Source of the DNA: Emiliania huxleyi CCMP1516
Taxonomy: Eukaryota; Haptophyta; Isochrysidales; Noelaerhabdaceae
Length of the DNA: 64,000 nt
Direction of reading: 5' to 3'
Assembly: GCF_000372725.1 (NCBI RefSeq)
Contig: NW_005201392.1
Coordinates: forward strand, 189,886-253,885
Shown here: positions 9,323 to 20,394 of the stretch, one piece after another
Layout: each line of letters opens with the position of its first letter
Position numbering within the stretch: the stretch's first letter is position 1
Notes under the pieces: generated by a model
Seen by the model: the letters and a program-made list of their open reading frames with translations, nothing else
Told to the model about the DNA's origin: nothing
Database searches by the model: none
Program-made: the position numbers and the translations under genes

Positions 9323-11308
9323 CTAGCCCAACAGCGGAGCGACCGCCCTCTCCAGGTAGGTTTGCTGCCCATTGGCTGTCGCAAAACCGTCCCACTCGTA
9401 GAATGGAACGCTGATCACCCTCCAGCCAGCCGCCGCGAGGAGGCGCCGCTTGAGCAGCGTTGGCCCATTGGGTTTGCGCACGCCCCGGCCGTCGGGCAGC
9501 AGGAAGTGAGAGGGGCCGTCCACCTCGACAGCGACGCGTGAAGAGGGCAGCGCCAGGTCGAGCGAGTAGCCGGTGCGCGGCTCGAGGTGCTCCTCCTCGA
9601 AGCCGTGCTGGACGGCGGCGAGGGCAGCCGCGACGGAGCGCTGTAAGCGCGAGATCGTAACTTCGGTGCCTTGCATGGCGTCGCAGCAGAGCTTGCGCTG
9701 GGACTCGGAGAGGAGGTGCTGCTGCCCGTCTGCTCCTCGCTCAAGGGAGAGCCAGAGCTGCCACTGGTGCAGCTGAGAGCGGCGCACGACGCCCCACCTC
9801 GACGGATCCCGCGCGAGCGAGTCGCTGATCACGCGCGAGCAGTCGGCAAGCAGCGCCTGGTGATAGTAGTCTGCCGTCGCATACGCCCACACCGTGTTGG
9901 ACAGGTCCTGCGGCTTGAAGCCAGCCAGCCCGCCGCGCACCGCCGCCTCCGCCACCGCCGCGTACAGCGCGTCCGCAGCCACGCCCGCCGTCGCATACGC
10001 CCACACCGTGTTGGCCAGGTTCTGTGGCTTGAAGCCAGCCAGCCCGCCGCGCACCGCCGCCTCCGCCACCGCCGCGTACAGCGCGTCCGCAGCCACGCCC
10101 GCCGTCGCATACGCCCACACCGTGTTGGCCAGGGCCTGCGGCTTGAAGCCAGCCAGCCCGCCGCGCACCGCCGCCTCCGCCACCGCCGCGTACAGCGCGT
10201 CCGCAGCCACGCCCGCCGTCGCATACGCCCACACCGTGTTGGCCAGGGCCTGCGGCTTGAAGCCAGCCAGCCCGCCGCGCACCGCCACCTCCGCCACCGC
10301 CTCGTACAGCGCGTCCGCAGCCACGCCCGCCGTCGCATACGCCCACACCGTGTTGGCTAGTGCCTGAGCGTTGAAGCCAGCCAGCCCGCCGCGCACCGCC
10401 GCCTCCGCCACCGCCGCGTACAGCGCGTCCGCAGCCACGCCCGCCGTCGCATACGCCCACACCGTGTTGGCCAGCTCCTGCGGCTTGAAGCCAGCCAGCC
10501 CGCCGCGCACCGCCGCCTCCGCCATCGCCGTGTACAGCGAACGCACAACCCCTACTTGCAGGCCGCACTTTGCCACGCCGTGGGCGATGTTCGCCAGATT
10601 GCGTGCTTCGCATGACGCGACGAGGTCAAGCGTGCGCTGCACCAGCTGCTCAAGCCGCTCCTCGTGCCACCGCTCGATGCGCTGCTTGCCCAGTTTGTTC
10701 CACAGGTTCGCAGCGTGGATGTGGTTCAAGTTCGCGCTGTGGGCAGAAAAGAGCGCGAGCAATGCGTCAGCGCTGCCAGCATTTGAGATGTGGCTGCTGA
10801 GCTGCTTAGCGTTGAGCTGACCGGCAGCAGAGCCGCTAGACGAGGGGCGCTCATGTGCGTGGCGACGGCTCTGCTGCTCGTCGCGTCCTTGCACTCCGTG
10901 CATGGGCGGTCCCACCCGGCCATCGCTGCGCTGAGGCTGCCCCTCGCCGCGTCGGTCGCGCCTGGGATCGTGGGACCAGTGCCAGTCATCGCGCCGATCG
11001 TGCCAGCCGCGCTCGCGCTCGCCTCTGCACCGACGGTCATCGTAGCCGCGCCGCTCGTCATGCCGCCCGTCATGATGCGGCCGTTGCTCGCGCTCATCGG
11101 GCCATTGTGACTCATCGTGCCATCGCTGCTCGCGACCTCCGCACCAAGCGTCGTTGTAGCCGCGCCGCTCGTGTTGCCGCCCGTCATGGTGCGGCCATTG
11201 CTCACCTTGCCAACGCTCGTCGCGCCGCGGCTCACGCGATCGCGACCGCCGTCGCGGCTCGCCCCGCCATCGCCGCTCTTCGCGTCCGTACTCGGCGCGT
11301 TTGCTCAT
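9323..11308 (-). CDS. RAP-domain protein with tandem 38-residue OPR-like repeats
   Basis: A single frame of about 661 residues (ATG at 11308). Residues 1-150 are extremely Arg/Asp/His/Gln-rich (RERGWHDRRDDWHWSH style). Residues about 170-300 are a helical region. Then about six 38-residue repeats of the type FKPQALANTVWAYATAG followed by VAADALYAAVAEAAVRGG. The last 75 residues form a RAP domain (SRVAVEVDGPSHFLLPDG, then TLLKRRLLAAAGWRVISVPF, YEWD). Such helical-repeat/RAP proteins bind organellar RNA in algae, and RAP has a restriction-endonuclease-like fold. The repeats are almost identical at DNA level (114-bp unit), suggesting recent expansion or gene conversion. A purine microsatellite lies just upstream. 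Organelle targeting is inferred from family and not visible. Confidence 0.85.
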   Translation of the reverse strand: MSKRAEYGREERRWRGEPRRRSRSREPRRDERWQGEQWPHHDGRQHERRGYNDAWCGGREQRWHDESQWPDEREQRPHHDGRHDERRGYDDRRCRGERERGWHDRRDDWHWSHDPRRDRRGEGQPQRSDGRVGPPMHGVQGRDEQQSRRHAHERPSSSGSAAGQLNAKQLSSHISNAGSADALLALFSAHSANLNHIHAANLWNKLGKQRIERWHEERLEQLVQRTLDLVASCEARNLANIAHGVAKCGLQVGVVRSLYTAMAEAAVRGGLAGFKPQELANTVWAYATAGVAADALYAAVAEAAVRGGLAGFNAQALANTVWAYATAGVAADALYEAVAEVAVRGGLAGFKPQALANTVWAYATAGVAADALYAAVAEAAVRGGLAGFKPQALANTVWAYATAGVAADALYAAVAEAAVRGGLAGFKPQNLANTVWAYATAGVAADALYAAVAEAAVRGGLAGFKPQDLSNTVWAYATADYYHQALLADCSRVISDSLARDPSRWGVVRRSQLHQWQLWLSLERGADGQQHLLSESQRKLCCDAMQGTEVTISRLQRSVAAALAAVQHGFEEEHLEPRTGYSLDLALPSSRVAVEVDGPSHFLLPDGRGVRKPNGPTLLKRRLLAAAGWRVISVPFYEWDGFATANGQQTYLERAVAPLLG

Positions 11309-11416
11309 CACGCCAGCGACGATCCTCGCCTCGGTAGGACATATATATATAAACTTGGTGTAAGGTGTACGTACGCCGTGGCCAACGACGGCGTCTGTTC
11401 ACGCCTGCAGCTGTGA

Positions 11417-11620
<204 letters not shown>

Positions 11621-11699
11621 GTCTTTCGAATAAGGCGGACCTACCGTACCCCGCAAAAAGGTGGAAGAGGCGGTGGTAGCTAAAAATGAAAGGCACGTT

Positions 11700-13065
11700 A
11701 GCTAGCTATTAGAGTACAAAACAAACCCACGGGGCGAGTGGACTGCTTCAAGGCCGTCGGTACTTTCTTTGGCGACCCTGAGGCCCGCAAAAAGGAGCTC
11801 ACCGCGCACCTCAGGAAGAAGCTCGCGCCGCTCGACGTCATCGACATGATCGTCGACACTGACTGCGTCACAAACACCAACACCTCGCAGCTCCGCCTCA
11901 ACCTCGTCCAACGGATTGCCTGCGCAAAGACCAAGTACATTGCCGGCATCACGCCGCCCAATGTCGCGTGCGACGCTCTCGAGTTTGCGCACAACCGCAT
12001 CCGCAAGTCCTTTGAGAGCATTGCTCGCGCCGACGCCTCGCCCCAGGCGCTCCGCGACCTCGCGTGGCTCCAGGCGCAGCTTGCACGTCAAGAACAACCC
12101 GTCCCTCGGAGACAGCGCCGTCAACAACCGCGAAGCCGCGCGCTTCATCTCCGCCTCAACGCCTTTCGCCGGCAAGGCCCTCGATGTCCGTGTCGACGGC
12201 ACGTACGCCACCGCCCTCTCCTCCGACACCCTCCAGGACGAGCTCCAGCGGAAGCTCGGCCTTTGGCTCTCCGCGGCGCTTCCCACCCTTCGGGTCGCGC
12301 TCGAGCGGGGCATGCCAGTCGATTTCTTCGGCGACTACCTTCACAACAAGGCCCACCACCGGCGGCCCCACGAAGGCGTCCTCGCCGCCTGGGCGGACGC
12401 GACGCGCGCCCCGGCCAACGCGCCGGTCGTGCACGGTGACAAGGAGAAACCAGAGCTCACCCGGCAGTACAACGAGGGGTACAAGGTCGACCTCGCGGAA
12501 CCCCACGCTGGCCCGGGAAGATGCGATGAGGTGAATGAAGTCAAGCTCTGGACGCCCCTCCTCAAGACCTCCTCGGCGGGCGTTGGCAACGCCTCGAGTG
12601 GCGGCACGCCCGCCTCCGTTGGCCACTCCTACGCCTTCGGCAACACCGAAGAGAAGGCCCGCCGCCTAAACATGGGCTGCAAGGCGCGCGGGCAGCCCGG
12701 CCAACCCTTCGACCACAAGACCGGCCACGGCTACGTCAAGGCGCATCGCGGTTTCTACCACGACGCGATCTTTGTCAAGCGCAACAACTTCAACCTGCTG
12801 CTCCACGAGACGTTCGGCGGCGGCTTCTCGCCCACCGCCGTTCTCAAGCTGCGCCGCCTCGCGCGCAAAGTCGCGCGCGGCAGCGTTGACCGCACAGCCT
12901 ACTCGCCCAAGTACTCGCTCTCTTTTATGTCCCACCATGCAGAGCGCATCTCTCTCTCTGTTGTGCGAGGCGTGAACCGCGCCATTCGCTCTCACCTGGC
13001 AACCCTGTCTGCACGTCTCGCGCGCGCGTGGACAGGGCTCCAGGCCCCAAATGACGTGTGAGTGT
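11700..13065 (+). mobile_element. non-LTR-like retroelement, 3' part (RT C-terminus and endonuclease-like region)
   Basis: The first frame (11738-12085) reads FKAVGTFFGDPEARKKELTA, then LVQRIACAKTKYIAGITPP. This layout is typical of the thumb region after the reverse-transcriptase palm. A deletion at about 12085 shifts the frame. The next frame (to 13061) has a degenerate Cys/His knuckle region (FFGDYLHNKAHHRRPHEGVL), then YKVDLAEPHA and EVKLWTPLL, spaced like a D...ExK endonuclease core, and a conserved end FNLLLHETFGGGFSP, RLARK, VDRTAYSP, SHHAERIS. This architecture matches C-termini of non-LTR retrotransposons with restriction-like endonucleases. The assignment is by layout only. Two shorter copies at 8155 and 61096 show it is repetitive. 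The RT catalytic core itself is not in the window, so the copy is 5'-truncated. Confidence 0.7.
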
Positions 13066-13401
13066 TAGAGTTGTTTGGTATTGCTAAAAATCTCGCAAAC
13101 AAAACTAGGCGGCACGTATGCCTGCATGTGTGCCGTGGCGCGTGGGTACAAACAACTGTAGGGGCTAGGGGGGTAGGGGGTCTGCACAGATCTGCGGAGT
13201 CTACCCTACCCTACCCCCCAAATATACGGAACCCTGAAGAGCCCTTTGTGGAGCACCACTGAGGTTTGAACGTCTTGGGACTACCACTGCGTTTTCTTCT
13301 ACTATACCAGAACTCCCGCCGCTCTCGCCGGCCGCAAACTGGCAAAGAGACCCGGCCCTGGAGCTGGCGAAACTTTCGCTACCGGCCCCTGATCGCGAGC
13401 C
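13066..13401. other. short intergenic stretch
   Basis: Upstream flank of the RNase H2A gene. It contains G-rich GTAGGGGGGTAGGGGG at about 13160-13180 and its C-rich counterpart ACCCTACCCTACCCCCC at about 13202-13218, which could pair or form G-quadruplexes. No gene seen. Confidence 0.4.
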
Positions 13402-14871
13402 ATGTCTGGCTACCCCGACCGCACCACGCCCAAGTGGGTGGCGGCGGATTCGGCCGGCCGCAGCGCCACCCGCTGCATTCCGCTGGATGGCTGCGTCGAA
13501 GAACTCCGCTCCTCCCAGGTGCGCCGGCCGCCCCACCCGCCCCGGCTTCCGTCCCGCGCATCCACGCTCGCTCCCCCGCGCCCCAGGACGAGGTGATGAT
13601 GGGGATCGACGAGGCGGGCCGCGGACCGACGCTCGGCCCGATGGTGTACGGCTCCGCGTACTGCCGCGTGGCCGACCTGGACAAGCTCAAGGCGATGGGC
13701 TTCGCCGACTCGAAGACCCTCACCGAGGCCAAGCGCGAGGCGCTGTGGGCCGACCTGCGCGCCTCCGGCTTCCTCGGCTGGCGCATTCGCGTGCTGCACG
13801 CGCAGGAGATCGCGGCGGGGATGCTGCGGCGGCCGAGCCCGTACAACCTGAACGCGATGTCGCACGACGCGGCCATCGGGCTCGTGCGTGAGGTCATCGA
13901 GCTCGGCGTCAACCTCCGCCACCTGTACGTCGACACGGTCGGCGACCCGGAGCACTACCAGGCGCCATGCACACCAGCATGCCCACGGCCATGCACACCA
14001 CGGATGCTGCCACCGACCCTCTCCGCCCCCTCTCCCTGGCTGAGCCTGCTCACTTCCACCACCCCCTCCCCCAGCGCAAGCTCGAGGGAATCTTCCCGTC
14101 GCTCTCCATCACGGTGGCCAAAAAGGCTGACTCGATCTTCCCGGTCGTCTCGGCGGCCTCGATCTGCGCAAAGGCGCCGCGCATCGCGATCCTCGCCCCA
14201 CCCTCCACTCACCACTCACACAAAAGCACCGCCCCGCCCCCCCAAGGTCACGCACGGACAGTCAGAAGACAAGACACCGCTCAGCACTCACCAGGCGAAT
14301 CATGGATGACCGAGGCGTCGCCCCCGGTCAGGTGCCGCGCGACGCGATCCTCGCCGGCTGGCGCTTCGAGCACCCGAGCTTGGGCGACGGCCACGAAGGG
14401 CGGCGGCGGCGGCGGCGCCAGGGCAGTGGACACGTCCAGGACGTGCCCCTAGGCGACGACTACTCGTGGGGGTGCGGCTATCCGGGCGACAAGGAGACGG
14501 TTCGGTGGATGAAGGCCAACCTGCACCCGCTCTTCGGCGAGCCCCCTCCTCCTGCACCCGCCCCCTTCTCCCCCCAAACCACCTCCTCCTCCTCCTCGCG
14601 AGCACCAACCATTCCCCTCTCCCCCTCAACCCCCCCCCCGCCCCCGCCCCCCGCCCTCCCTCGCGCCGGGCCTCGAGGACCACTCGCTCCCTCGGAACTG
14701 TCTCGGAACCGTCCCGTAAGCTGGCCGTCGGTCTGCCGGTTCTCTTGGGGGCCCGCCCTCGAGGTGCTGGAAAAGAACCCGGCCGCGCAGGGCGCCGTCC
14801 CGTTCCCTTGGCCGGACGACGAGGCGCCCGACCAGGGGGCGCAGCGCAGCGCGATGGAGCTCTTCCCCTAG
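13402..14871 (+). CDS. RNASEH2A: RNase H2 catalytic subunit A
   Basis: Five exons: 13402-13518, 13587-13961, 14075-14173, 14332-14540 and 14721-14871, giving 316 residues (human has 299). Motifs in order: GIDEAGRGPTLGPMVYG (first catalytic Asp and Glu), FADSKTLTEAKR, YNLNAMSHDAAIGLV, LYVDTVGDPEHYQ, ADSIFPVVSAASICAK, RDAILAGWRFE, DYSWGCGYPGD and VCRFSWGPALEVLE. All joins keep frame and rejoin conserved motifs. Intron 1 is GT-AG and the other three start with GC. The Arg-rich insert at about residues 206-221, before DYSW, could be an unrecognised mini-intron or a local insertion. The enzyme removes ribonucleotides and RNA primers from DNA in the nucleus, normally together with subunits B and C. 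Confidence 0.92.
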
Positions 14872-15261
14872 ATGGAGCACCGCACAGCACGGGCTTCCAG
14901 GGGGGCACCCCCCCCCCCGCACCACCGTTACCCCCCCCCCCCCGGCGCGCGCTTTCGCGTTCGGTCGCCCGTGGCTTGCGCGCGATGCGCCGACTGCACC
15001 ACACCGCCCCGTGCCCACCCACCGGTCGGCTGCTGCTCAGGAGCTCTTTCTCGGCAAGCGCAAGCGCGCGCCGGCGCGGCGGCACAAGCTCTACCACGAC
15101 GCTGGGCTCGAGCCAGTGGCGGCGTGGTGAGCGGGACCTGGCCACTCCGCTCCCCATCCCGAGGCGCGTCCGAAATGCGTCACCCCTCCCCCCCACGGCG
15201 ACCCGATGAAGATAACTGGCGCCGGCGTAAGGGGGGAGACGGTGTTGGTCATCAAAAGAAG

Positions 15262-15390
15262 GGGAGGGGCTGGCGAGGTACTTCCAGCCTGCTGTGGGAA
15301 CAGCTGACGCAGTCTCGCCGAGGCTCGGGTTGACTCGGCCAGACAAAAAACCCGGTTTGCTTGGGAGACCTCGCCAGGGGAGGGGAGAGG
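15262..15390. repeat. dispersed repeat, short copy
   Basis: Segments GGCGAGGTACTTC, AGCCTGCTGTG, GGGAACAGCT and GGGTTGACTCGGCCAGACAA recur in the same order at 36525-36560 and 37022-37085. There they are separated by about 460 bp. This is the short form of a dispersed family lying just before the RB gene. Confidence 0.6.
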
Positions 15391-15445
15391 AGAAATCAGT
15401 CGGGAAAATCTGCCGCCGTCCTGCAGGACTGCTGCAAGGCGCGAA

Positions 15446-18400
15446 ATGTCTGAGCTGCAGCAGGAGTTCGTTCGTGTCTGTGGGGAGGGCGCCTCCCCCC
15501 GGGTGGTCGAGGAGGGCTGGGCCGCGGTCCGAGGGCTTCTCGAGCAGAGGGACAAGCTGGCCAACCTGGCGAGCTGCGCGCAGGCGCAGACGGCGGGGGG
15601 GGGGCACACTCGGCAGCGCACAGCTCTTCATCCCGCGCCGTTCGGCCCCTCGCCGCACCCCTGCCGCCGCCGCGATGCGGCGCGCCCCGCCCCGCCGCCG
15701 AGCGGCCACCTTACACCGGGGCTGCCTCTTCCAGGCGCCCGCGTCGTTTGGCGCTCAGTTTGCGGCTGTCGCATACCTGACGGGCCTGCGGCTGGGCGAG
15801 CCGACACCCGTCGAGCGGCTGGTCCGGAATGCGGGGATCAGCGTCAAGGCTCGCGCGCGCCAACCGCCCTGCGCAGCTCCGCGGCTGCAGGCCACCAACC
15901 ACCCCTGCTGTGCCGCAGGACTTTTTCGGCAGCGTAGAGGAGCAGCACCTGCGGCTGCACCCCGGCGAGCCGATTCCGGAGGCGCTGCGGCGGCTCAAGG
16001 AGCACTACATGGCCGCCACGGTCGCGTGGAAAAAGTACGACCAGCTCTTCGCCACCCTCTTCCCCTCTGGCTTTGTCGGCGCCGCCACCGCCGACCAAAC
16101 GACGAGCGACGACTCAAAGCAGCTTGGCTGGTGCGCTTTCCTCGTCGCAAAGTGCCTCGTCTTCGGCGCCAGCGGCGGCGGGAACGTCCTCGACGTGTAC
16201 CACCTCCTCGTCTGCGTCATCGAGCTGCTCCTGTCCCACCTCCCACTCGACGCCCGCGGCGGCGCAATCTGGCAGTCGCTCGGCGCCCTCGTGCCAAAGG
16301 AGCACTACCCGATGCCGGCGCCAGCGCGCGCCGCGCTGCACGCGGAGCTGAAGGCGGATCCGGACCGGATCTACAAGCTGGACTCGGCCGTCGCCAAGGT
16401 CTCGGCCGACCTGCGCGCCACCCTCGGGCTGCAGCAGGCTGCCGGCGGCCCGAGCAGCGCGCCCGGCCTGCTGCGCGACGCCGCCAGCCTGCGCAAGGCG
16501 CGCGAGGCAGTCGACGCGCGCTACGCCAAGCTCGTCGTCGAGACGAAGCAGCCGCTTGACGACCGCGCGCTCTCGAGCATCGCGTCGCTGCCGAGCGCGT
16601 CGGCTGCGGGCGGCGCGATGCCGCGCGGCGTCACATCGCCTTGCCGCAGCAGCTCGGCGGCGTGCGCGCGGTCGGGCAACGCGGTGCTGATGACGCCGCT
16701 GCGCGACCCGAACCCGCCCTCGTCGCCCGCGCACAGCCACCTGATGGCGACGCCGATGTCGGGCCAGCTGGAGTGCGTCGGTTGGCTGCGCGCGGCCGTG
16801 CGCGGGGTCCCGGCGGAGGAGGCGTCTGAGGCGCTCGCCGGGTACTTTGCGCACTGCAGCGCCTCGCCCGCCGAGGCCATCGAGCAGCGGCTGGACGGGC
16901 TTTGCGACAAGCTGCGCGCGGCGGCGGGCGAGTATGAGGCGGAGGAGATCGACGAGCAGTGCGTGCTCGGGCGCCGGCTCTACCACAAGATGCTGCTCGC
17001 CTTCCTCGAGTCGGAGGAGAGGCGGCTGCAGCACGGGCACTTTGTCGAGACGCTGCTGTCGCAGGGCATCTTCCACTCCTCACTCTTCGCCTGCTGCATG
17101 GAGTGCGTGTTCGCCTCCTACTGCATGCAGTCCTCGGTCTTCCCGCAGATCATGCACACCCTCGATCTCTCGCCCTTCGACCTGTACAAGGTGATCGACC
17201 CCTTCGTCAAGCACGAGCCCAGCCTGCCGCAGTACCTGCGCGTCCACTTCCGCGAGGTGGAGGTCAAGATCCTCGAGCACATGGCGTGGGCGCTCGAGTC
17301 GCCGCTCCACGCGCAGCTGCGCGAGTACGACGCGCTGCTTGCGTCGCCGGAAGCGGCGGGCGGCGAGTCGCGCGCCGCCACCGCGCTGGAGCAGTTTCTG
17401 AAGAAGGTCAAGTATCTCGCGGCCAGCCGAGTGAACGACCTGTGCCTCCGGCTGCTGCTGCGCAAGGAGCTGGTGGCGCAGATCTGGGAGTGCATCAAGG
17501 TGGTGGTGGAGGGGCCCGCGCGGCACCTGATGAGGGGCCGCCACCTCGACCAAATCATCATGTGCACCATCTACGGTGTGTGCAAGGTCAACAAGCGGCA
17601 GGAGGAGGCGCCAAAGACGTTCCGAGACATCATCGAGCAGTACAAGCGGCAGGACAAGGCGGCGGCCAAGGTGTTCCGCGAGGTGCGCATGGGTGACGCT
17701 GGGGAGCCGCCGCAAGACATCATCGCCTTCTACAACAAGATCTTCATCCCGGCGATGAAGGCGCGCCCGCGCCGCCGCCCGCCCCCCCCCCCCCCCCCCG
17801 CCGTTTCCGCTGCGCAGTCGTTGGCCGCTTCCCTGCCCTCCTCTCCCTCGCCCCGACAGCGTCCCTCCGTTGCCGAAGGACCACCTGCTGCGCATCCTCG
17901 ACGCGTCGCGCAAGCAGCAGCGCTCGCCCTGCTCCACGCTCCAGTCCACTGCCGAGTCCGAGATCCGGCCGCCGAGCGGCGTGCTCGCGTCGCCACAGCG
18001 CGTCCTTGGCGACAGAGACGTCTTCGTGTCGCACCCGCGCACGCCAGTGGCGGCGATGACGCCACGGACGCGCACGCTCTACGCGTTTGGCGACTCGCCG
18101 TCCGGTGCAACCCTGCCGCTGCCGCTGCCCCCCGCTTCCCTCGCGACGCCTCCCTCGTAGCCGCCGCACGTGATGTGCATCGGACCACCCCCGCCCCACC
18201 CCCGGGATGCCTGTAGGGGGCCTCTTGCGCATCAACCACCAGCTCGCCTCCCAGCCGAGAGACGGGTCCGACGCCGCGAACGCGCTGAGGGCCTTGTCGA
18301 CCACGCCGTCGCACGGCGCCGCCAGCGCCGCGATGCCAGCCCCTGCGGCGGTGCCGGCGCCGGTCGAGCGCAAGCGGAGCCACGAGGGCGGGATGTCGAA

Positions 18401-18485
18401 AAAGCAGCTCCAGCGGCGGCTCGCCGACGACGGCGCGGCGATCCCTGTCGACCGCTCATCGAGCCATGGCTCCTCCTCAGGGTGA
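15446..18485 (+). CDS. RBR: retinoblastoma-related protein
   Basis: Five exons: 15446-15583, 15735-15848, 15919-17762, 17860-18104 and 18217-18485, about 869 residues. The N-domain includes APASFGAQFAAVAYLTG, ERLVRNAGISVK and DFFGSVEEQ. Pocket A spans roughly residues 355-545 (GRRLYHKMLLAFLESEERRL, IFHSSLFACCMECVFASY, LDLSPFDLYKVIDPFVKHE) and pocket B roughly 585-690 (NDLCLRLLLRKELVAQIWE, HLDQIIMCTIYGVCKVNK, DIIAFYNKIFIPAMK). The C-terminus has VFVSHPRTPVAAMTPRTRTL and LLRINHQL, matching RB-C. The A-B spacer is short. Introns 1-3 begin with GC. Intron 3's donor could lie 2 nt earlier if the acceptor is GAAG|GAC. RB proteins bind E2F/DP and restrain the G1/S transition. The exon structure is supported by recovered family motifs on both sides of each intron. 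Confidence 0.92.
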
Positions 18486-20394
18486 CGAGACGCGGTGTTG
18501 GGCCGAGGGCGGAGGCCCTCGAGTGGTGGAGGCCCTCCTCCTGAGGCCCTCGCTAGCCTGCGCACGGGCCACGGCCAGGACCCACAACGCACAAGAACGG
18601 CATGTGTTCAAACTCACAATGTGCGTTGACTGTGTTATATGTGGGGCAGCACACAGGTCTCCGGCTGATCTTGTGTTCGCGTACGTACACCATTTTTTGA
18701 GCCGTTCGTTCTTAACGTCTCTATAGTAGGGGTCGGGACAGGTCGCCAGAAAAATAAATTCGAGCGCCCCAAAAACAAATAAATTCCAGGTCCCTAAAAA
18801 TCCTCAAATCCAGCCTCGCTTCGACTTCGATGGCCTCCGACTCTCCGTCGCATGCGCGACCCGGCCGGGCTGGTCCGCTAGCCGCCCGGCCGATCTGCTG
18901 CGCTTTCAGGCGAGGTTTGGGGCACCACCGCGCCCTATGGCAGCGCTCCGGGGCCTCCGTTTTGCGCGGGAAAGGTGATCCGTGGCAGTTGGCGAGCTTT
19001 TCACTGGCTGCTGCAGCCCCTCCTCCTGATGCTTGGAGCGGCCCCTACCCAGCCCTACCCAGCGGAACCGACGCAGCCAGCAGGGGTGAAATTCTCAAAA
19101 AGGTGCAGCACTTCTAGCCGACATCGACAAAAGTCCCTCTCTAGCCCCGCGGCGAGCGGCCCCGCCGGAGGCGAAGAAAATTTCGCCATCTAGCGCTCGC
19201 AACACATAGATTTGTGCATAAATCAACACCTCCAATCTTCGGGGGAGTGACGGATAAAGGCGTGCGAAAGAGCTAATGAATCCGAAAGCAGCGAATCCAA
19301 GTGATGGCCCGCCGCAGGCGAAGAAAATTTAGGGTTGGGGTTCCCCTATGCCAAAGAACTCTTATTAGAGGATTTCGGCGGCCGGCGCGCCGAGGCACAG
19401 CGGTTCGCGCTGCCTGCTCGCGCTGGTTACACCGTTGCTGTGGCCGTCTTCGTCCGTATTGTACACCGAGCTGGCGCCACAGCAGAGTACAACAACGGCT
19501 CGGACTAGCTGCTCCACGGTACTACATCATCAGAGGGCCCGGCAAGGTCCACGGCGGAGCTGGCGGTGGTGGGAGTGGTGGTAGGAACGAAGGCGCACCT
19601 GTCGGCGATTCACCGCCGTTCGTTCCCGTCTCTCAAAGCTGGTTACACCGTCGATGCGCACATCGAGGCGCTCGTGGACGAGAGAGACGTCGCCTCCTCT
19701 TTCGTCCCGGGGCACTGTTCACGCCGGAAGGCCCCGTACACTGCCAAGTACATTAGCCTTCATCTCTCCTACCGCCGGCCGGGAGTGCAGCCGCCACCAG
19801 TGAGATTGTCCTCGACGTTGGCACCTGCGAAGTAATGAACAACAGGCAGTGCGTCATATGGCGCTATGATAGCCCTGCGGTGGACGTCCTCGACGCAGAC
19901 GAGGCGGAGCTCATCTGCGCGGCGCAGATCGCCGACTGTCTCTCCCTCCCTGCGCGAGTGGTTGCACCACCCTGGATGAGGCATCTGGGCTGGGGCAGGG
20001 CCGTTAGTAGAGGAGGGCGACTGAGGGCGCGAGGCCGCCAATCGTCAAAGTCTGCTGCGACTGACTGTCGGTCACTGACTGAGCAATGAGCAATCGCATC
20101 GGCGGTTTCACTCACGCTCACAATCGGGTTACATCCAGGTCTCTGTGCGGGATGTGCTGGGGGGCTGCCCCCCAGTCGATTGCCGCATAGTTCGTCGATG
20201 TAACCCTACCAGAAAGCTGTATTCACACCTACCCTTCCAAAAAAAGAAATGTCCCTGCTTTTGTCGAAGATCCGGCGGGTTTATCGGAGCATCACCCGCA
20301 GGTGTTTAGCGCCCCGCCCTTGGATCCACCCACAGTGCGGCCCACAGCCGCGTGCAGCCCTGCAAACTCACGCGCTCTGCGCCGCTCTGCGCAG
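18486..20394. other. 1.9 kb without a recognisable gene
   Basis: Contains AT-richer patches (18735-18815, 19200-19330) and scattered short open frames, for example 19566-19835 on +. None shows family motifs or convincing codon structure. A possible first exon for the downstream transposase-like gene begins with ATG at 20249 (MSLLLSKIRRVYRSITR), but the splice phase to the next exon could not be settled. Confidence 0.4.

Noticed and set aside
9671-10613. Long open frames on both strands rich in Gly, Arg or Ala across the RAP gene repeats
   Set aside because: They are shadows of the six 114-bp repeats in other frames. Only the minus frame encoding LANTVWAYATAG matches a protein family.
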